64,000 bases of DNA from Paenisporosarcina macmurdoensis (GTDB lineage: Bacteria > Bacillota > Bacilli > Bacillales_A > Planococcaceae): positions 62,001 to 126,000 of the forward strand of contig NZ_JBHSRI010000025.1 of the NCBI RefSeq assembly GCF_042658845.1, in the 5' to 3' direction. The notes beneath the pieces are model-generated. The model worked only from the letters and a program-made list of their open reading frames with translations. It was not told the DNA's origin and ran no database searches. Below are positions 53,406 through 62,448 of the stretch, in pieces; position 1 is the first letter of the stretch; the number at the start of each line of letters is the position of its first letter. Made by a program: the position numbers and the translations under genes.

Positions 53406-54617
53406 GTGAATATAATTTGGGGAATCGGCGGTATTCTGGTCGTATTAGCGATCGCTTTCTTATTATCAAGCGCAAAGAAATCGATAAATTATCGAACAAT
53501 ATTAGGTGGTCTAACGATTCAAATCATTTTTGCATTTATTGTGTTGAAATGGGAATTTGGTAAAAATATATTAGTTAAATTTTCTGAAGCTGTACAAAAT
53601 GTAATTGGTTATGCAAGCGAGGGAGTGACCTTCCTTTTTGGACCAGCTGCAGATGTTAAGAATTTTGGCTTTGTCTTTGCTTTCCAAGTTTTGACCGTCA
53701 TCATTTTCTTCTCATCTTTAATTTCAGTTTTATATTACTTAGGAATTATGCAAGTATTAATTAAGTTTATTGGTGGCGGCTTATCGAAGTTGCTAGGAAC
53801 GAGTAAAGCTGAATCAATTTCAGCAGCAGCGAATATCTTTGTCGGTCAAACCGAAGCGCCTCTTATTATTCGCCCGTTCGTTGCGAAAATGACGAAGTCG
53901 GAGCTATTCGCAGTCATGACAGGTGGACTAGCATCTGTCGCAGGGTCCGTTCTAGTTGGATATGCACTTCTTGGTGTCCCACTTGAATATTTGCTTGCAG
54001 CAAGCTTTATGGCTGCTCCTGCTGGTTTAGTATTAGCGAAATTAATGATTCCAGAAACGGAAGTACCAGATAATGAAGATTTCGAGATGGAAAAAGATCA
54101 AGATTCAGTAAATGTGATTGACGCAGCTGCCCGTGGTGCTAGCGATGGATTAAAATTAGCATTAAATGTTGGTGCTATGTTATTGGCGTTCATAGCATTA
54201 ATTGCGATGGTTAACGGGATTTTAGGTGGGATCGGTGGATGGTTTGGATTTGAATCTCTATCGCTCGAACAAATTCTTGGTTACGTGTTCGCACCTCTTG
54301 CTTTTGCTATTGGAGTACCTTGGTCTGAGGCAGTAACAGCAGGTAGTTTCATCGGTCAAAAACTAGTTTTAAATGAATTCGTTGCGTATTCTGCATTTGC
54401 TCCAGAAATTGCAAACTTGTCTCCTAAAACTGTTATTGTAGTAAGTTTTGCATTATGTGGTTTCGCCAACTTAAGCTCGATGGCCATTCTTCTTGGCGGA
54501 TTAGGTGCACTTGCGCCAAGTCGCCGTGGGGATATTGCGAAATTAGGCTTACGCGCAGTAGCTGCAGGGATGTTAGCATCTTTATTAAGTGCCGCTATTG
54601 CAGGAATGTTTATATAA
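53406..54617 (+). CDS. nupC: NupC-family nucleoside transporter
   Basis: 403 residues with eight to ten membrane helices. Family stretches: GIMQVLIKFIGGGLSKLLGTSKAESISAAANIFVGQTEAPLIIRPF and the second repeat ending in FALCGFANLSSMAILLGGLGALAP. Symports pyrimidine or purine nucleosides with protons. GTG start at 53406 after GAGGTGACATAG. Monocistronic with two terminators downstream and an operator-like palindrome upstream. Confidence 0.93.
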   Translation: MNIIWGIGGILVVLAIAFLLSSAKKSINYRTILGGLTIQIIFAFIVLKWEFGKNILVKFSEAVQNVIGYASEGVTFLFGPAADVKNFGFVFAFQVLTVIIFFSSLISVLYYLGIMQVLIKFIGGGLSKLLGTSKAESISAAANIFVGQTEAPLIIRPFVAKMTKSELFAVMTGGLASVAGSVLVGYALLGVPLEYLLAASFMAAPAGLVLAKLMIPETEVPDNEDFEMEKDQDSVNVIDAAARGASDGLKLALNVGAMLLAFIALIAMVNGILGGIGGWFGFESLSLEQILGYVFAPLAFAIGVPWSEAVTAGSFIGQKLVLNEFVAYSAFAPEIANLSPKTVIVVSFALCGFANLSSMAILLGGLGALAPSRRGDIAKLGLRAVAAGMLASLLSAAIAGMFI

Positions 54618-54634
54618 TCGAAAAATTGTTATAA

Positions 54635-54675
54635 ATGGAGTGCTTGGGTGTAAATTCACCGCACTCCATTTTTTG
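54635..54675 (+). terminator. First terminator of nupC
   Basis: ATGGAGTGC (54635-54643) pairs with GCACTCCAT (54661-54669), followed by TTTTTT. Confidence 0.9.
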
Positions 54676-54681
54676 TATAGT

Positions 54682-54717
54682 AGCGATAAAACCTATCAAG
54701 GGGTTTTATCGCTTTTT
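54682..54717 (+). terminator. Second terminator-like hairpin
   Basis: AGCGATAAAACC (54682-54693) pairs exactly with GGTTTTATCGCT (54702-54713), with TTTTT at its 3' side. Confidence 0.8.
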
Positions 54718-55342
54718 ATCGTTTATTTTCGTGAGCATCACGTTCCGCATAGTCAACAACAATAATGGGGAGTTTCTGTATATAGAGATCATGTGACAAA
54801 ACCGCTGATAGACGACAAAAAACCGCTCATAGTATCCAATCGTCACTCTAAGGATACCCAAAACCAAAAGCTGATTTGTTAAGGACCTCCATCTTGATGG
54901 AGGTCCCTATTTTTGTGGAATCGCTGATAGACGACAGAGATGCGCCGATAGACAACAAAAAAGCGCTGATAGTCGACAAAAAACCGCTCATAGCATCCAT
55001 TCGTCACTCTAAAGATACCCAAAACCAAAAGCTGATTTGTTAAGGACCTCCATCAAGCTGGATGTCCCTTTTTTTGTGAAACCGCTGATAGACGACAAAG
55101 ATTCGCCGATAGCCACGTCATTTGCGCCGATAGACGACAGGAAACCGCTGATAGACAACAAAAAACCGCTCATAGCATCCAATCGTCACTCTAAAGATAC
55201 CCAAAACCAAAAGCTGATTTGTTAAGGACATCCATCTTGATGGATATCCATTTTTTTCTCTATTTAAAAATGTGAGAGGTTAGTTTGTTGATTAAAGGTC
55301 AATAATAAGAAAATCATAGTTCCTTTTAAGGGGATTTTTAAC
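54718..55342. other. Long intergenic stretch dominated by repeats
   Basis: No gene. It holds three copies of a composite repeat (54798-55260) built of 21-bp units plus a conserved module of about 100 bp with a terminator-like hairpin. The last 80 bases lead to the ger operon and hold its GGGG ribosome-binding site. Confidence 0.7.
54798..55260. repeat. Composite repeat in three tandem copies
   Basis: Copies span 54798-54918, 54919-55078 and 55079-55260. Each begins with one or more 21-bp units of CGC(T/C)GATAGACGACA type (one, three and four complete units). Each continues with a conserved module that starts CGCTCATAG(T/C)ATCCA(A/T)TCG and contains CCCAAAACCAAAAGCTGATT. Each ends in a hairpin of GGAC(C/A)TCCATC type and a T-run. 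The copies differ in length mainly by the number of 21-bp units. Confidence 0.9.
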
Positions 55343-56443
55343 ATGCTACAGAAGGAAAAAATAACAAGAAATCAATTTGCCATTTTAGTAATGATGTTTA
55401 CTGTGGGGAGCTCTATCTTAATATTGCCATCCGGATTAGCTGCGGAAGCTAAACAAGATGCGTGGATTGCTGCTTTACTAGCAATTGCAGTAGGAGTAGC
55501 ACTAGTATTTTTGTACATGGTTTTAGGTAACCGCTACTCTACGATGACGTTGCCAGAATATAGCGAAATCATTCTAGGGAAATGGCTAGGAAAGATTGTT
55601 TCTATCCTATATTTCGCTTTCTTTTTCCTTCTTTCTGCACTGGTCTTACGAAATATTGGAGACTTTTTGAATACGTATCAATTACCACATACACCAATTG
55701 CAGTAACCCATTTTGTTTTTTTACTGGTGGTTATAATGTCAATCCGGTTGGGATTAGAAACGTTCTCTCGTAGTGCGGAATTTTTCTTTCCATGGGTGAT
55801 AGCACTAATATTAGTTCTCTTGTTTGCTATTGTTCCACAAATTGAATTTAAAAATATACAACCAATAATGGGGGAAGGCATAAAACCCATAATAAGAGCT
55901 TCCATACCCTTTGTCGGCTCTCCGATATTAGAACTGGTCGTATTTTTAATGATAATTCCTGCAATCAATCGAAAACAAGGAGGAAAAATGGGCTTTTTAA
56001 CGGGCTATTTAATTGGTGGAACTGTATTATTCCTTATTTCCATCATTACAATTCTCGTTCTTGGTACGGAATTAACATCTCGAGAAACCTATCCGTCTTA
56101 TACGTTAGCTAAACAAATAAATATAGGGAATTTTATTCAACGTGTTGAAGCAATTGCATCGTTTATATGGTTCATCACCATTTTTATAAAGATGTCACTG
56201 AGCTTTTATGCATCCGCTTTTTGTCTTGCTCACATATTAAAGCTAAAAGATTATCGTGTTGTCATTTTCCCGTTAGCTATTATTATGCTTGTCCTATCCC
56301 TTGTGGCCTATCCAAATACAGCTTATTTTTTAACATTTATTAGTGCTACTTGGCCATTTCTTGCTTTGGTATATGGACTCATTATTCCTTTACTATTGTT
56401 TCTTATTAGTTCGTTTACTAAAAAACGTGTGCCTAAAGCATAG
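55343..56443 (+). CDS. Spore germinant receptor B subunit (GerB-type permease)
   Basis: 366 residues with ten membrane helices. The protein belongs to the endospore germination permease family (amino-acid/polyamine transporter fold): start ITRNQFAILVMMFTVGSSILILPSG and motifs such as YSEIILGKWLGKI and GETYPSYTL-like SRETYPSYTLAKQINIG. The subunit sits in the inner spore membrane and takes part in germinant sensing. First gene of a four-gene ger operon in the order B-A-C-small. Confidence 0.9.
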   Translation: MLQKEKITRNQFAILVMMFTVGSSILILPSGLAAEAKQDAWIAALLAIAVGVALVFLYMVLGNRYSTMTLPEYSEIILGKWLGKIVSILYFAFFFLLSALVLRNIGDFLNTYQLPHTPIAVTHFVFLLVVIMSIRLGLETFSRSAEFFFPWVIALILVLLFAIVPQIEFKNIQPIMGEGIKPIIRASIPFVGSPILELVVFLMIIPAINRKQGGKMGFLTGYLIGGTVLFLISIITILVLGTELTSRETYPSYTLAKQINIGNFIQRVEAIASFIWFITIFIKMSLSFYASAFCLAHILKLKDYRVVIFPLAIIMLVLSLVAYPNTAYFLTFISATWPFLALVYGLIIPLLLFLISSFTKKRVPKA

Positions 56444-56483
56444 TCATTAAAAATTAAAAATCTAATGTAAATGAAGGTGTATC

Positions 56484-58082
56484 ATGGGATTTTTTAATAA
56501 GAAAAATAAAAAGACGGAGTCTGCTTATTCTGCCTCAATTACACCACCATCCTTGTTGCAACCGGAAAATGCATTAAAAATAAGCCTTAAAGAAAATTTG
56601 CAAAAAATTAAAGAAGATTTAGGAAATAGCACGGATATCGTGTTCCGGGAGTTTCGAATAGGGAAATATAAATCCATCCAAGCAGGTGCCATTTACACAG
56701 ATGGTCTAACGGACACGGAATCCTTGGAAAGGGTTATAAAGCAATTGCTAGAGCTCGATATTCAAGTGAACAGCGTCAATCAAAAAAAAGAAACTGAACA
56801 AAATATCATGGATGAATTAAATTTTTCCATATTTGTAGGAGACGTTCGGAATCTTACAGATTTCAACATGTTATATGCTTCTCTTTTATCAGGAGAAACC
56901 ATTCTTTTGGTTGAAGGATATACCCAGGGTATTATCATTAGTAATAAGCATTGGGAGGAGAGAGGCGTTACTGAGCCTAGTTCCCAAACGGTTGTTAGAG
57001 GACCTCGTGAAGGGTTCTCTGAGAACGTACGGATCAATACAGCCTTAGTTCGAAGAAAAATTAAAGACCCTAATCTTTGGGTGGAAACAAAAATAATTGG
57101 TAAACACACGAATACGAACGTGGCAGTCATGTATATAAATGGCATTGTAAATGAAAAATTAGTGAAAGAAGTTCACGAACGTTTAGATCGCATTAATATC
57201 GATGGAATATTTGAGAGTGGCAATATTGAGGAATTAATTGAGGATTCTGTCTATTCACCATTTCCGACTATTATTAATACAGAACGTCCAGATGCTGTAG
57301 CAGCGGCACTTTTAGATGGGCGCATAGCCATCTTGGTAGATGGAACTCCCTTTGTTCTAATTGTTCCTTCATTATTTATTCAATTCTTTCAATCGCCAGA
57401 AGATTATTATCAACGTGCATATATCGCAAGTTTAGTTAGATTTTTACGTTTTGTAGCCTACGGAATTGCTTTACTCGCGCCAGCCATTTTTATTGCGCTG
57501 ACTACCTATCACCAAGAAATGATTCCGACTGCACTTTTGATGAATTTAGCACATCAGCGGGAAGGTGTACCATTTCCAGCATTTGTTGAAACAATACTTG
57601 TGGAGATTACCTTTGAAATTCTGCGAGAAGCGGGTCTAAGAATGCCAAGATCTATTGGTCCCACGATGTCAATCGTCGGTGCTTTCGTTTTAGGATCGGC
57701 ATCAGTGGAAGCGGGAATGATTACAGCCGCAACAGTCATTATAGTATCTATAACAGCCATTTGCAGTTATGTATCTCCTTTATACGATATCTCTATTGCA
57801 GTTAGGATATTGCGTTTTATTTTTATTGGACTCGCAGCTTCGTTTGGATTATTTGGAATTATTGTGGGGTTAATAGTTATGATCCTTCATTTATGTAGTT
57901 TGCGTTCCTTTGGAGTTCCATACATGTCTCCATTAGCTCCTTTTTACCTTGCCGATCAAAAGGATACGTTATTTCGCTTTCCAGCATGGAAAATGTTTAC
58001 GCGTCCTCGTTTAATAAGTCAACAAAATGTGGTCAAACAGCAAGCTCCTGAGTCTGCGAAGCCAGAGCCAAATAAAAATTAA
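56484..58082 (+). CDS. Spore germinant receptor A subunit (GerA family)
   Basis: 532 residues. Large N-terminal soluble domain (about 30-320) with REGFSENVRINTALVRRKIKDP, then four to five membrane helices, and the conserved PFPAFVETILVEITFEILREAGLRMP stretch. C-terminal polar tail. Acts with the B and C subunits to detect nutrients and start germination. The gene starts 40 bases after gerB with GAAGGTG as ribosome-binding site. Confidence 0.93.
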   Translation: MGFFNKKNKKTESAYSASITPPSLLQPENALKISLKENLQKIKEDLGNSTDIVFREFRIGKYKSIQAGAIYTDGLTDTESLERVIKQLLELDIQVNSVNQKKETEQNIMDELNFSIFVGDVRNLTDFNMLYASLLSGETILLVEGYTQGIIISNKHWEERGVTEPSSQTVVRGPREGFSENVRINTALVRRKIKDPNLWVETKIIGKHTNTNVAVMYINGIVNEKLVKEVHERLDRINIDGIFESGNIEELIEDSVYSPFPTIINTERPDAVAAALLDGRIAILVDGTPFVLIVPSLFIQFFQSPEDYYQRAYIASLVRFLRFVAYGIALLAPAIFIALTTYHQEMIPTALLMNLAHQREGVPFPAFVETILVEITFEILREAGLRMPRSIGPTMSIVGAFVLGSASVEAGMITAATVIIVSITAICSYVSPLYDISIAVRILRFIFIGLAASFGLFGIIVGLIVMILHLCSLRSFGVPYMSPLAPFYLADQKDTLFRFPAWKMFTRPRLISQQNVVKQQAPESAKPEPNKN

Positions 58083-58104
58083 TCGACGGAAGAAGAAGGT
58101 GTTT

Positions 58105-59292
58105 ATGAAAAAAAGAATGATGATACTAATAATTTCCAGTTTAGTTCTTACTGGGTGTTGGGATAAAAGGGAATTAGACGAGCTTGCGATTACAATGGCA
58201 ATAGGGGTAGACGAATCAGATGTTGGATACCTAGTGACAGCACAAGTCGTTGTCCCTTTAGAGGTATCCATTAAAGGGAATACAGGTAATTCACCGATAA
58301 CTCAATTTCGAGCAGAGGGGGAAACGATCTTTGAGGCCATTCGAAAGTTGGCAAAGATTGTGCCTAGAGAAATTTATCCAGGACATCTTCGTATGTTAGT
58401 GATAAGTGATACTGTAGCAGAAAAAGGAATTGGAGAAATAGTAGATTATTTTTCGAGAAATTGGGAAATGAGATCTGATTTCTATGTTGTAGTTGCCAAA
58501 GAAATGACGGCTCAGGAAATATTAAATGTATCAACAGCGATTGAAACCATTCCTGCCAACAGCATGTTTAACATGTTAAATGTGGCACAAGAAACATGGT
58601 CTTCTACTAGAGGCATCCACATAAATGATTTGATTTCAGATATTGGAAGTGGGGGAAAGGAAGCCGTTGTAACGGGTATCGAAGTAATTGGAGATGAGGA
58701 ATTAGGCTCAAGCAAAAAAAATGTGGAAACGATTACCCCAGGAGCAAGATTACGCTTGTTGGACTTAGGTGTCTTTAAAGAAGATAAACTTGTGGGATGG
58801 TTAACAGAGGAAGAGAGCATTGGCTATAACAAGGTTACAAACCAGGTGAAAAGTTCGGTTACGACTCTATCTTGCCCGGAGGGAGGAACGATAGCAATTG
58901 AACTGATTAGAGCACATTCAAAGATAAAAGCCAAGATTATTAACGGAACTCCCGAAGTTGAGGTGAAAATTAAAACAGAAGGAAATATTGCAGAAGTAGA
59001 TTGTCAGTTAGATTTAATGAAAGTTGAAAACATCACTATGTTAGAAAAGCTCTATTCAGAAAAAGTGAAAGAGAAAATGCAGAAGTCTATCACCACTTTA
59101 CAAAAAGATTTTAATGCAGATATTTTTGGGTTTGGGGAAGCTGTTCATCGAGCTGACGCTAAAGTCTGGAAAAAACTTGAACCAAATTGGGACCAAGAAT
59201 TTTCCGAATTACAAGTGAATATTAAAGTAGATGCGAAAATTACTCAGTTTGGTGTAATTGTTAATCCGGTTAAAATAAAAGAAAAGGAATAA
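58105..59292 (+). CDS. Spore germinant receptor C subunit lipoprotein (Ger(x)C)
   Basis: 395 residues from ATG 58105 (AGAAGGTG upstream); the frame is open further back but begins within gerA. The lipoprotein signal ends in LVLTGCWDKRELDE, a diagnostic GerC lipobox and start of the mature chain. Three-domain beta/alpha lipoprotein anchored to the outer face of the inner spore membrane. Third gene of the operon. Confidence 0.93.
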   Translation: MKKRMMILIISSLVLTGCWDKRELDELAITMAIGVDESDVGYLVTAQVVVPLEVSIKGNTGNSPITQFRAEGETIFEAIRKLAKIVPREIYPGHLRMLVISDTVAEKGIGEIVDYFSRNWEMRSDFYVVVAKEMTAQEILNVSTAIETIPANSMFNMLNVAQETWSSTRGIHINDLISDIGSGGKEAVVTGIEVIGDEELGSSKKNVETITPGARLRLLDLGVFKEDKLVGWLTEEESIGYNKVTNQVKSSVTTLSCPEGGTIAIELIRAHSKIKAKIINGTPEVEVKIKTEGNIAEVDCQLDLMKVENITMLEKLYSEKVKEKMQKSITTLQKDFNADIFGFGEAVHRADAKVWKKLEPNWDQEFSELQVNIKVDAKITQFGVIVNPVKIKEKE

Positions 59293-59298
59293 TGGATC

Positions 59299-59532
59299 AT
59301 GATAAAAAGTCTAGGGATTCTTCTCGTTGCAGGTGCAATTTGCCTTTTTGAAGTTCCGCCCCTTTTGAAAAAACAACAAAAAAAAGAACTTCTTGTTTTT
59401 AGTATACTTCTCCTTTTCGGAGTAGCATTAAGTATATTTTTTACCGTAAGAAACTCTATTGCCAATCCATTAGACTACATTACGTTTATATTTAAACCGT
59501 TAAGCGAAGTGATTTCAGGTTTTTTGAAATAA
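59299..59532 (+). CDS. Small membrane protein ending the ger operon, 77 aa
   Basis: Two hydrophobic helices (about 3-22 and 30-50) and a shorter third hydrophobic stretch near the end. It starts six bases after gerC, so it is in the operon. Small fourth-gene membrane proteins accompany some ger operons and modulate receptor function (D-subunit type); assignment here is by position and shape only. Confidence 0.65.
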   Translation: MIKSLGILLVAGAICLFEVPPLLKKQQKKELLVFSILLLFGVALSIFFTVRNSIANPLDYITFIFKPLSEVISGFLK

Positions 59533-59589
59533 AGGAGTCATACCCGTAAATTGATTTTTTGTTAAACTGGTGTAAAAGGATGAAAATAG

Positions 59590-60120
59590 TTGTTCCAATA
59601 CAAAGAATTATCAATAGGAGAACTACAAGATGATTTTCTTTCTTCTTTCAATCGCCATCAAGAAACACACCAAGTTTTAGTGAAAACTCAAGACCAATTG
59701 ATGATGAAATTAGATTCATTTATCGACGACTGGGATCACGAAGAGAAATTGTCAGTTGTGCATGCTTTGCGTACCGGTAAGCAGGCTGGAGGTATCGTTA
59801 TAGGGGTTTATCAACAGATGGAGCTTATAGCTTTCGCAAACGTGGAAAGTAACAGATTTGGCACGCGCAAAGAATATGTCGAGCTTCCCTATATTCACGT
59901 TTCCAAAGAATTACGAGGAAGCGGGATTGGAAAAAGGTTATTTGAAATTTGTTGTGAAAAAGCCAAACAGTTGGGTGCTGAAAAATTGTACATAGCGGCC
60001 CATCCTGCTGTTGAAACGCAACACTTCTATAAGCAGATGGGTTGTACGTTAGCGCTCGAAATAAACCCGCAAATTTTGAATAAAGAACCGTTGGATTTGC
60101 AGCTTGAGTACCCATTGTAA
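59590..60120 (+). CDS. GNAT-family acetyltransferase
   Basis: 176 residues. The acetyl-CoA loop is in IHVSKELRGSGIGKRLFEIC (R-G-x-G-I-G pattern), followed by AKQLGAEKLYIAAHPAVETQHFYKQMGC, the usual last helix and strand. TTG start at 59590 after AAAGGATG. Acceptor unknown. Terminator directly downstream. Confidence 0.85.
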   Translation: MFQYKELSIGELQDDFLSSFNRHQETHQVLVKTQDQLMMKLDSFIDDWDHEEKLSVVHALRTGKQAGGIVIGVYQQMELIAFANVESNRFGTRKEYVELPYIHVSKELRGSGIGKRLFEICCEKAKQLGAEKLYIAAHPAVETQHFYKQMGCTLALEINPQILNKEPLDLQLEYPL

Positions 60121-60123
60121 AAA

Positions 60124-60156
60124 AACAGCCACCTACGAAAAAGGTGGCTGTTTTCT
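60124..60156 (+). terminator. Terminator of the acetyltransferase gene
   Basis: AACAGCCACCT pairs with AGGTGGCTGTT, followed by TTCT. Convergent small gene on the other strand begins its stop here. Confidence 0.85.
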
Positions 60157-60340
60157 ATTGCAAATCTTTTCCTTGTTTTTTTGAAGTCGGTTTTAGTACT
60201 TCTTCAAATGATTGATGAGGTCGTTGTTCATTTAAAGTTTCATCTTCAAATTTGTTATCAAGCCATACTTGAACTCCGTTTACACTGACAATAATGTTGC
60301 TAGGGTCGGAAAAGAGTTCTTTTTCACGATTTAGGCTCAA
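60155..60340 (-). CDS. Small hypothetical protein, about 61 aa
   Basis: Begins MSLNREKELFSDPSNIIVSV if TTG 60340 is used, which sits seven bases after GGAGTG; GTG 60349 would overlap that site. Central NGVQVWLDNKFEDE and a basic tail. No family recognised. First of a set of small minus-strand ORFs before cotB. Confidence 0.5.
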   Translation of the reverse strand: MSLNREKELFSDPSNIIVSVNGVQVWLDNKFEDETLNEQRPHQSFEEVLKPTSKKQGKDLQ

Positions 60341-60361
60341 AGTTTTCACTCCAATGGGTAA

Positions 60362-60565
60362 CTACTTGTTATTTTTGTTTTTGTTTCGTTCGTTTGTATT
60401 TTTCCCATTTACATTTTTATTGATTAAGTCTGTGAATTCACGAGAAAACTCTTCTCTTGCTTTTCCAGGAGTTGTTTTCATCGCTTTTGATGTTTGTGGT
60501 GATGAATTTTTGTTTTTGCTTGATGAATTATTGTTGTTACTTGATGAATTGTGATTGTTTCCCAT
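60362..60565 (-). CDS. Small Asn/Ser/Lys-rich protein, 67 aa (paralogue 1)
   Basis: Low-complexity N-terminus of Asn, Ser and Lys, then a conserved core KAREEFSREFTDLINKN and a basic Asn-rich tail. The core matches GRDEFSRELTEIINSN of the gene at 62449. Strong GAGAAGGCG before the start. The two flank a CotB-like coat gene, so a spore-associated role is plausible. No established family. Confidence 0.65.
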   Translation of the reverse strand: MGNNHNSSSNNNNSSSKNKNSSPQTSKAMKTTPGKAREEFSREFTDLINKNVNGKNTNERNKNKNNK

Positions 60566-60719
60566 ATGTTCGCCTTCTCTCCAAAGTATTTGTTCTTAAA
60601 AAGTATGGCTTTAAAAAGGTACTTTCATGTAACGAATACTGAGGAATATATTTCATTTTATTTTCTTAATAATGCAACTCGATAAGGGAATATTGTTGCT
60701 GTCAAAATGCTTTCTTTAA

Positions 60720-60890
60720 CTACTGGATTGTTTTCCAATTACGCAACCGTTTTTCTTCTGAATGGACTTCCAAAATAATAATGCCAAATCCAAATGAATC
60801 CATATGTAATGTTCTTCCTGCAAGATCCTGTTCCATCCCTTGTAACACATCAAAATGTTGTTGTACGACGTTATTTTCTTTATCTGTCAT
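60720..60890 (-). CDS. Small hypothetical protein, 56 aa
   Basis: Starts MTDKENNVVQQHFDVLQGME and contains LAGRTLHMDSFGFGIIILEV, with a basic end. Composition is that of a real soluble protein and the frame is well used, but there is no good ribosome-binding site before ATG 60890. No family recognised. Confidence 0.45.
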   Translation of the reverse strand: MTDKENNVVQQHFDVLQGMEQDLAGRTLHMDSFGFGIIILEVHSEEKRLRNWKTIQ

Positions 60891-61174
60891 CTAATAGCAC
60901 AGGTATTAATTTAAGTTGGTATAAAAACTGTAGTTTCTCCACTTTAACCTACCATGTATCGTTATCAGTAATAATTTGGATTTCCTCCATTGCCAATATT
61001 AATTACCTTGATAAGGACAAATTCATATTAATAAAATTGATTTATTACCTATGCATTTATCATTTGAGAGACATATAGATAACCATACTGAACAAAATAA
61101 TTTTCCTTGTTCAAAATAAGCTGGCATTCTAATCGATTGAGAAATAATGATATAAGAAGAAAGGTGAAAACAGT
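60891..61174. other. Intergenic stretch before the CotB-like gene
   Basis: AT-rich, no convincing gene; a 94-codon plus-strand frame overlapping it has unnatural composition. The end holds AGAAAGG at 61158-61164 serving the next gene. No clear SigK promoter could be fixed by eye. Confidence 0.4.
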
Positions 61175-62290
61175 ATGAAAGATGAGTATTTGTCTTCTTT
61201 AATTGGAAGGGCTGTTCAAGTTTACAAGGGTGGACCTGATTCAAATATAGGGGTTTTATTGAATGTCAATTCAGATTATTTAACGTTACAAAAAGAAGAC
61301 GGTGAGATTATTTATTACAAAACAGAGCATATTAAAAGTATTCGTGAAAATTCTCAAATACGATTTAATTCTGTTTTAAAAGTATATGACGCTAACAATT
61401 TATTTAAAGCAAATACGTTTAATGAACTAGCAGTCAACTTTAAGGATCAAACAGTCCGAATTAATGGCAAAGGTCCAGAATCTAAACATGGCATCCTGTT
61501 AGATGTAAGAGCGGACTTCTTAGTGCTTTCAACAGAAGCCGATGGACTAATATTCTACAAAGAGCATTACGTTACTAGCTTAAGCCATGCACTTCCGGTA
61601 GCTACTATTGAAGCTGAGGAAGTGGTAAATGTAAAAGATGGAAGTTCTGCAATTTCAGAAGAAGAAACTGTAGAAGAGTTGAATGATTTTACTGAAATGT
61701 ATAGTCAGATTGCTGCAAATACAACGAATGACATACTTTCAAACCTTAAATATTCTTTGGTGAAAATCAACAGAAAAGGTCCGGAAAGTATCGAAGGTAT
61801 GTTGGTAGAGGCAAATGAAGACCACTTAGTATTAGTAGTTAATAATGAGGTTTTTAGAATATCGGCATTCCACGTAGAAAATTTCAGCGTAAATCCAACT
61901 AAAACAGAAGATCAAGAAAGTGAACAAACAACTGAACAAAGTACAACTGAAGAAACCACAAATGAACCTACTGCAGAAGAACAAACTACATCTGTCGTTG
62001 AAAGACTAAGTGCTGGTCAATTAGCAACGTCAAATCGCACGAATGTGAACAGAAGAAGAAGGAATAAATCAAAGAAACAAGCAAAAGAACAAGCAACTAC
62101 AATACAATCTGAACCTGCCAATACAATTAAAGAGGAAATACAAATAATTGAACAAGCAACACCTTCCCTCACAGAAGAAGAAAAGGTGCGAAAGCAAAAA
62201 CCTAAGAGAAGAATTTTACAAGAAAAGAACGTAAGGGTACGAGGAAGCGAGAAACCACCCATTAGGTTTACTAACAAACGTGGAAAATAA
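61175..62290 (+). CDS. cotB: CotB-like spore outer coat protein
   Basis: 371 residues. Three repeats of a small beta domain are visible: VQVYKGGPDSNIGVLLNVNSDYL (about 14-50), VRINGKGPESKHGILLDVRADFL (about 92-125) and VKINRKGPESIEGMLVEANEDHL (about 195-230), the pattern of Bacillus CotB. A Glu/Thr-rich linker follows, then a basic C-terminal tail (RRRRNKSKKQAKEQ, KRRILQEKNVRVRG), where B. subtilis CotB has a Ser/Lys-rich tail. Outer spore coat location is inferred from the family. Confidence 0.85.
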   Translation: MKDEYLSSLIGRAVQVYKGGPDSNIGVLLNVNSDYLTLQKEDGEIIYYKTEHIKSIRENSQIRFNSVLKVYDANNLFKANTFNELAVNFKDQTVRINGKGPESKHGILLDVRADFLVLSTEADGLIFYKEHYVTSLSHALPVATIEAEEVVNVKDGSSAISEEETVEELNDFTEMYSQIAANTTNDILSNLKYSLVKINRKGPESIEGMLVEANEDHLVLVVNNEVFRISAFHVENFSVNPTKTEDQESEQTTEQSTTEETTNEPTAEEQTTSVVERLSAGQLATSNRTNVNRRRRNKSKKQAKEQATTIQSEPANTIKEEIQIIEQATPSLTEEEKVRKQKPKRRILQEKNVRVRGSEKPPIRFTNKRGK

Positions 62291-62380
62291 TTTGTGGAAT
62301 TGATAACAGGAAATGAGCGAAGACTACATTTGAATATTGTACATCTCAAATCTCTGCATGGGTGAATACTGTAAATATAG

Positions 62381-62427
62381 AAAAAGAAGAAGAAGGAACC
62401 GTTGAGGGTACCCTTCTTCTTCTTTTT
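62381..62427. terminator. Bidirectional terminator after cotB
   Basis: A perfect 16-base stem: AAAAAGAAGAAGAAGG (62381-62396) with CCTTCTTCTTCTTTTT (62412-62427). T-runs in either direction serve cotB and the convergent small gene. Confidence 0.85.
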
Positions 62428-62448
62428 GCAGATAAATGTGAAGCGCTT

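Noticed and set aside
55037..55225. 62-codon plus-strand ORF with repeated PLIDDK/PLIDNK
   Set aside because: The repeats arise because a 21-bp DNA period is a multiple of three. There is no ribosome-binding site and the frame crosses the hairpin module of the composite repeat.
60794..61078. 94-codon plus-strand ORF before cotB
   Set aside because: Composition is unlike a protein of this genome, no ribosome-binding site, and it overlaps the better minus-strand frame at 60720-60890.
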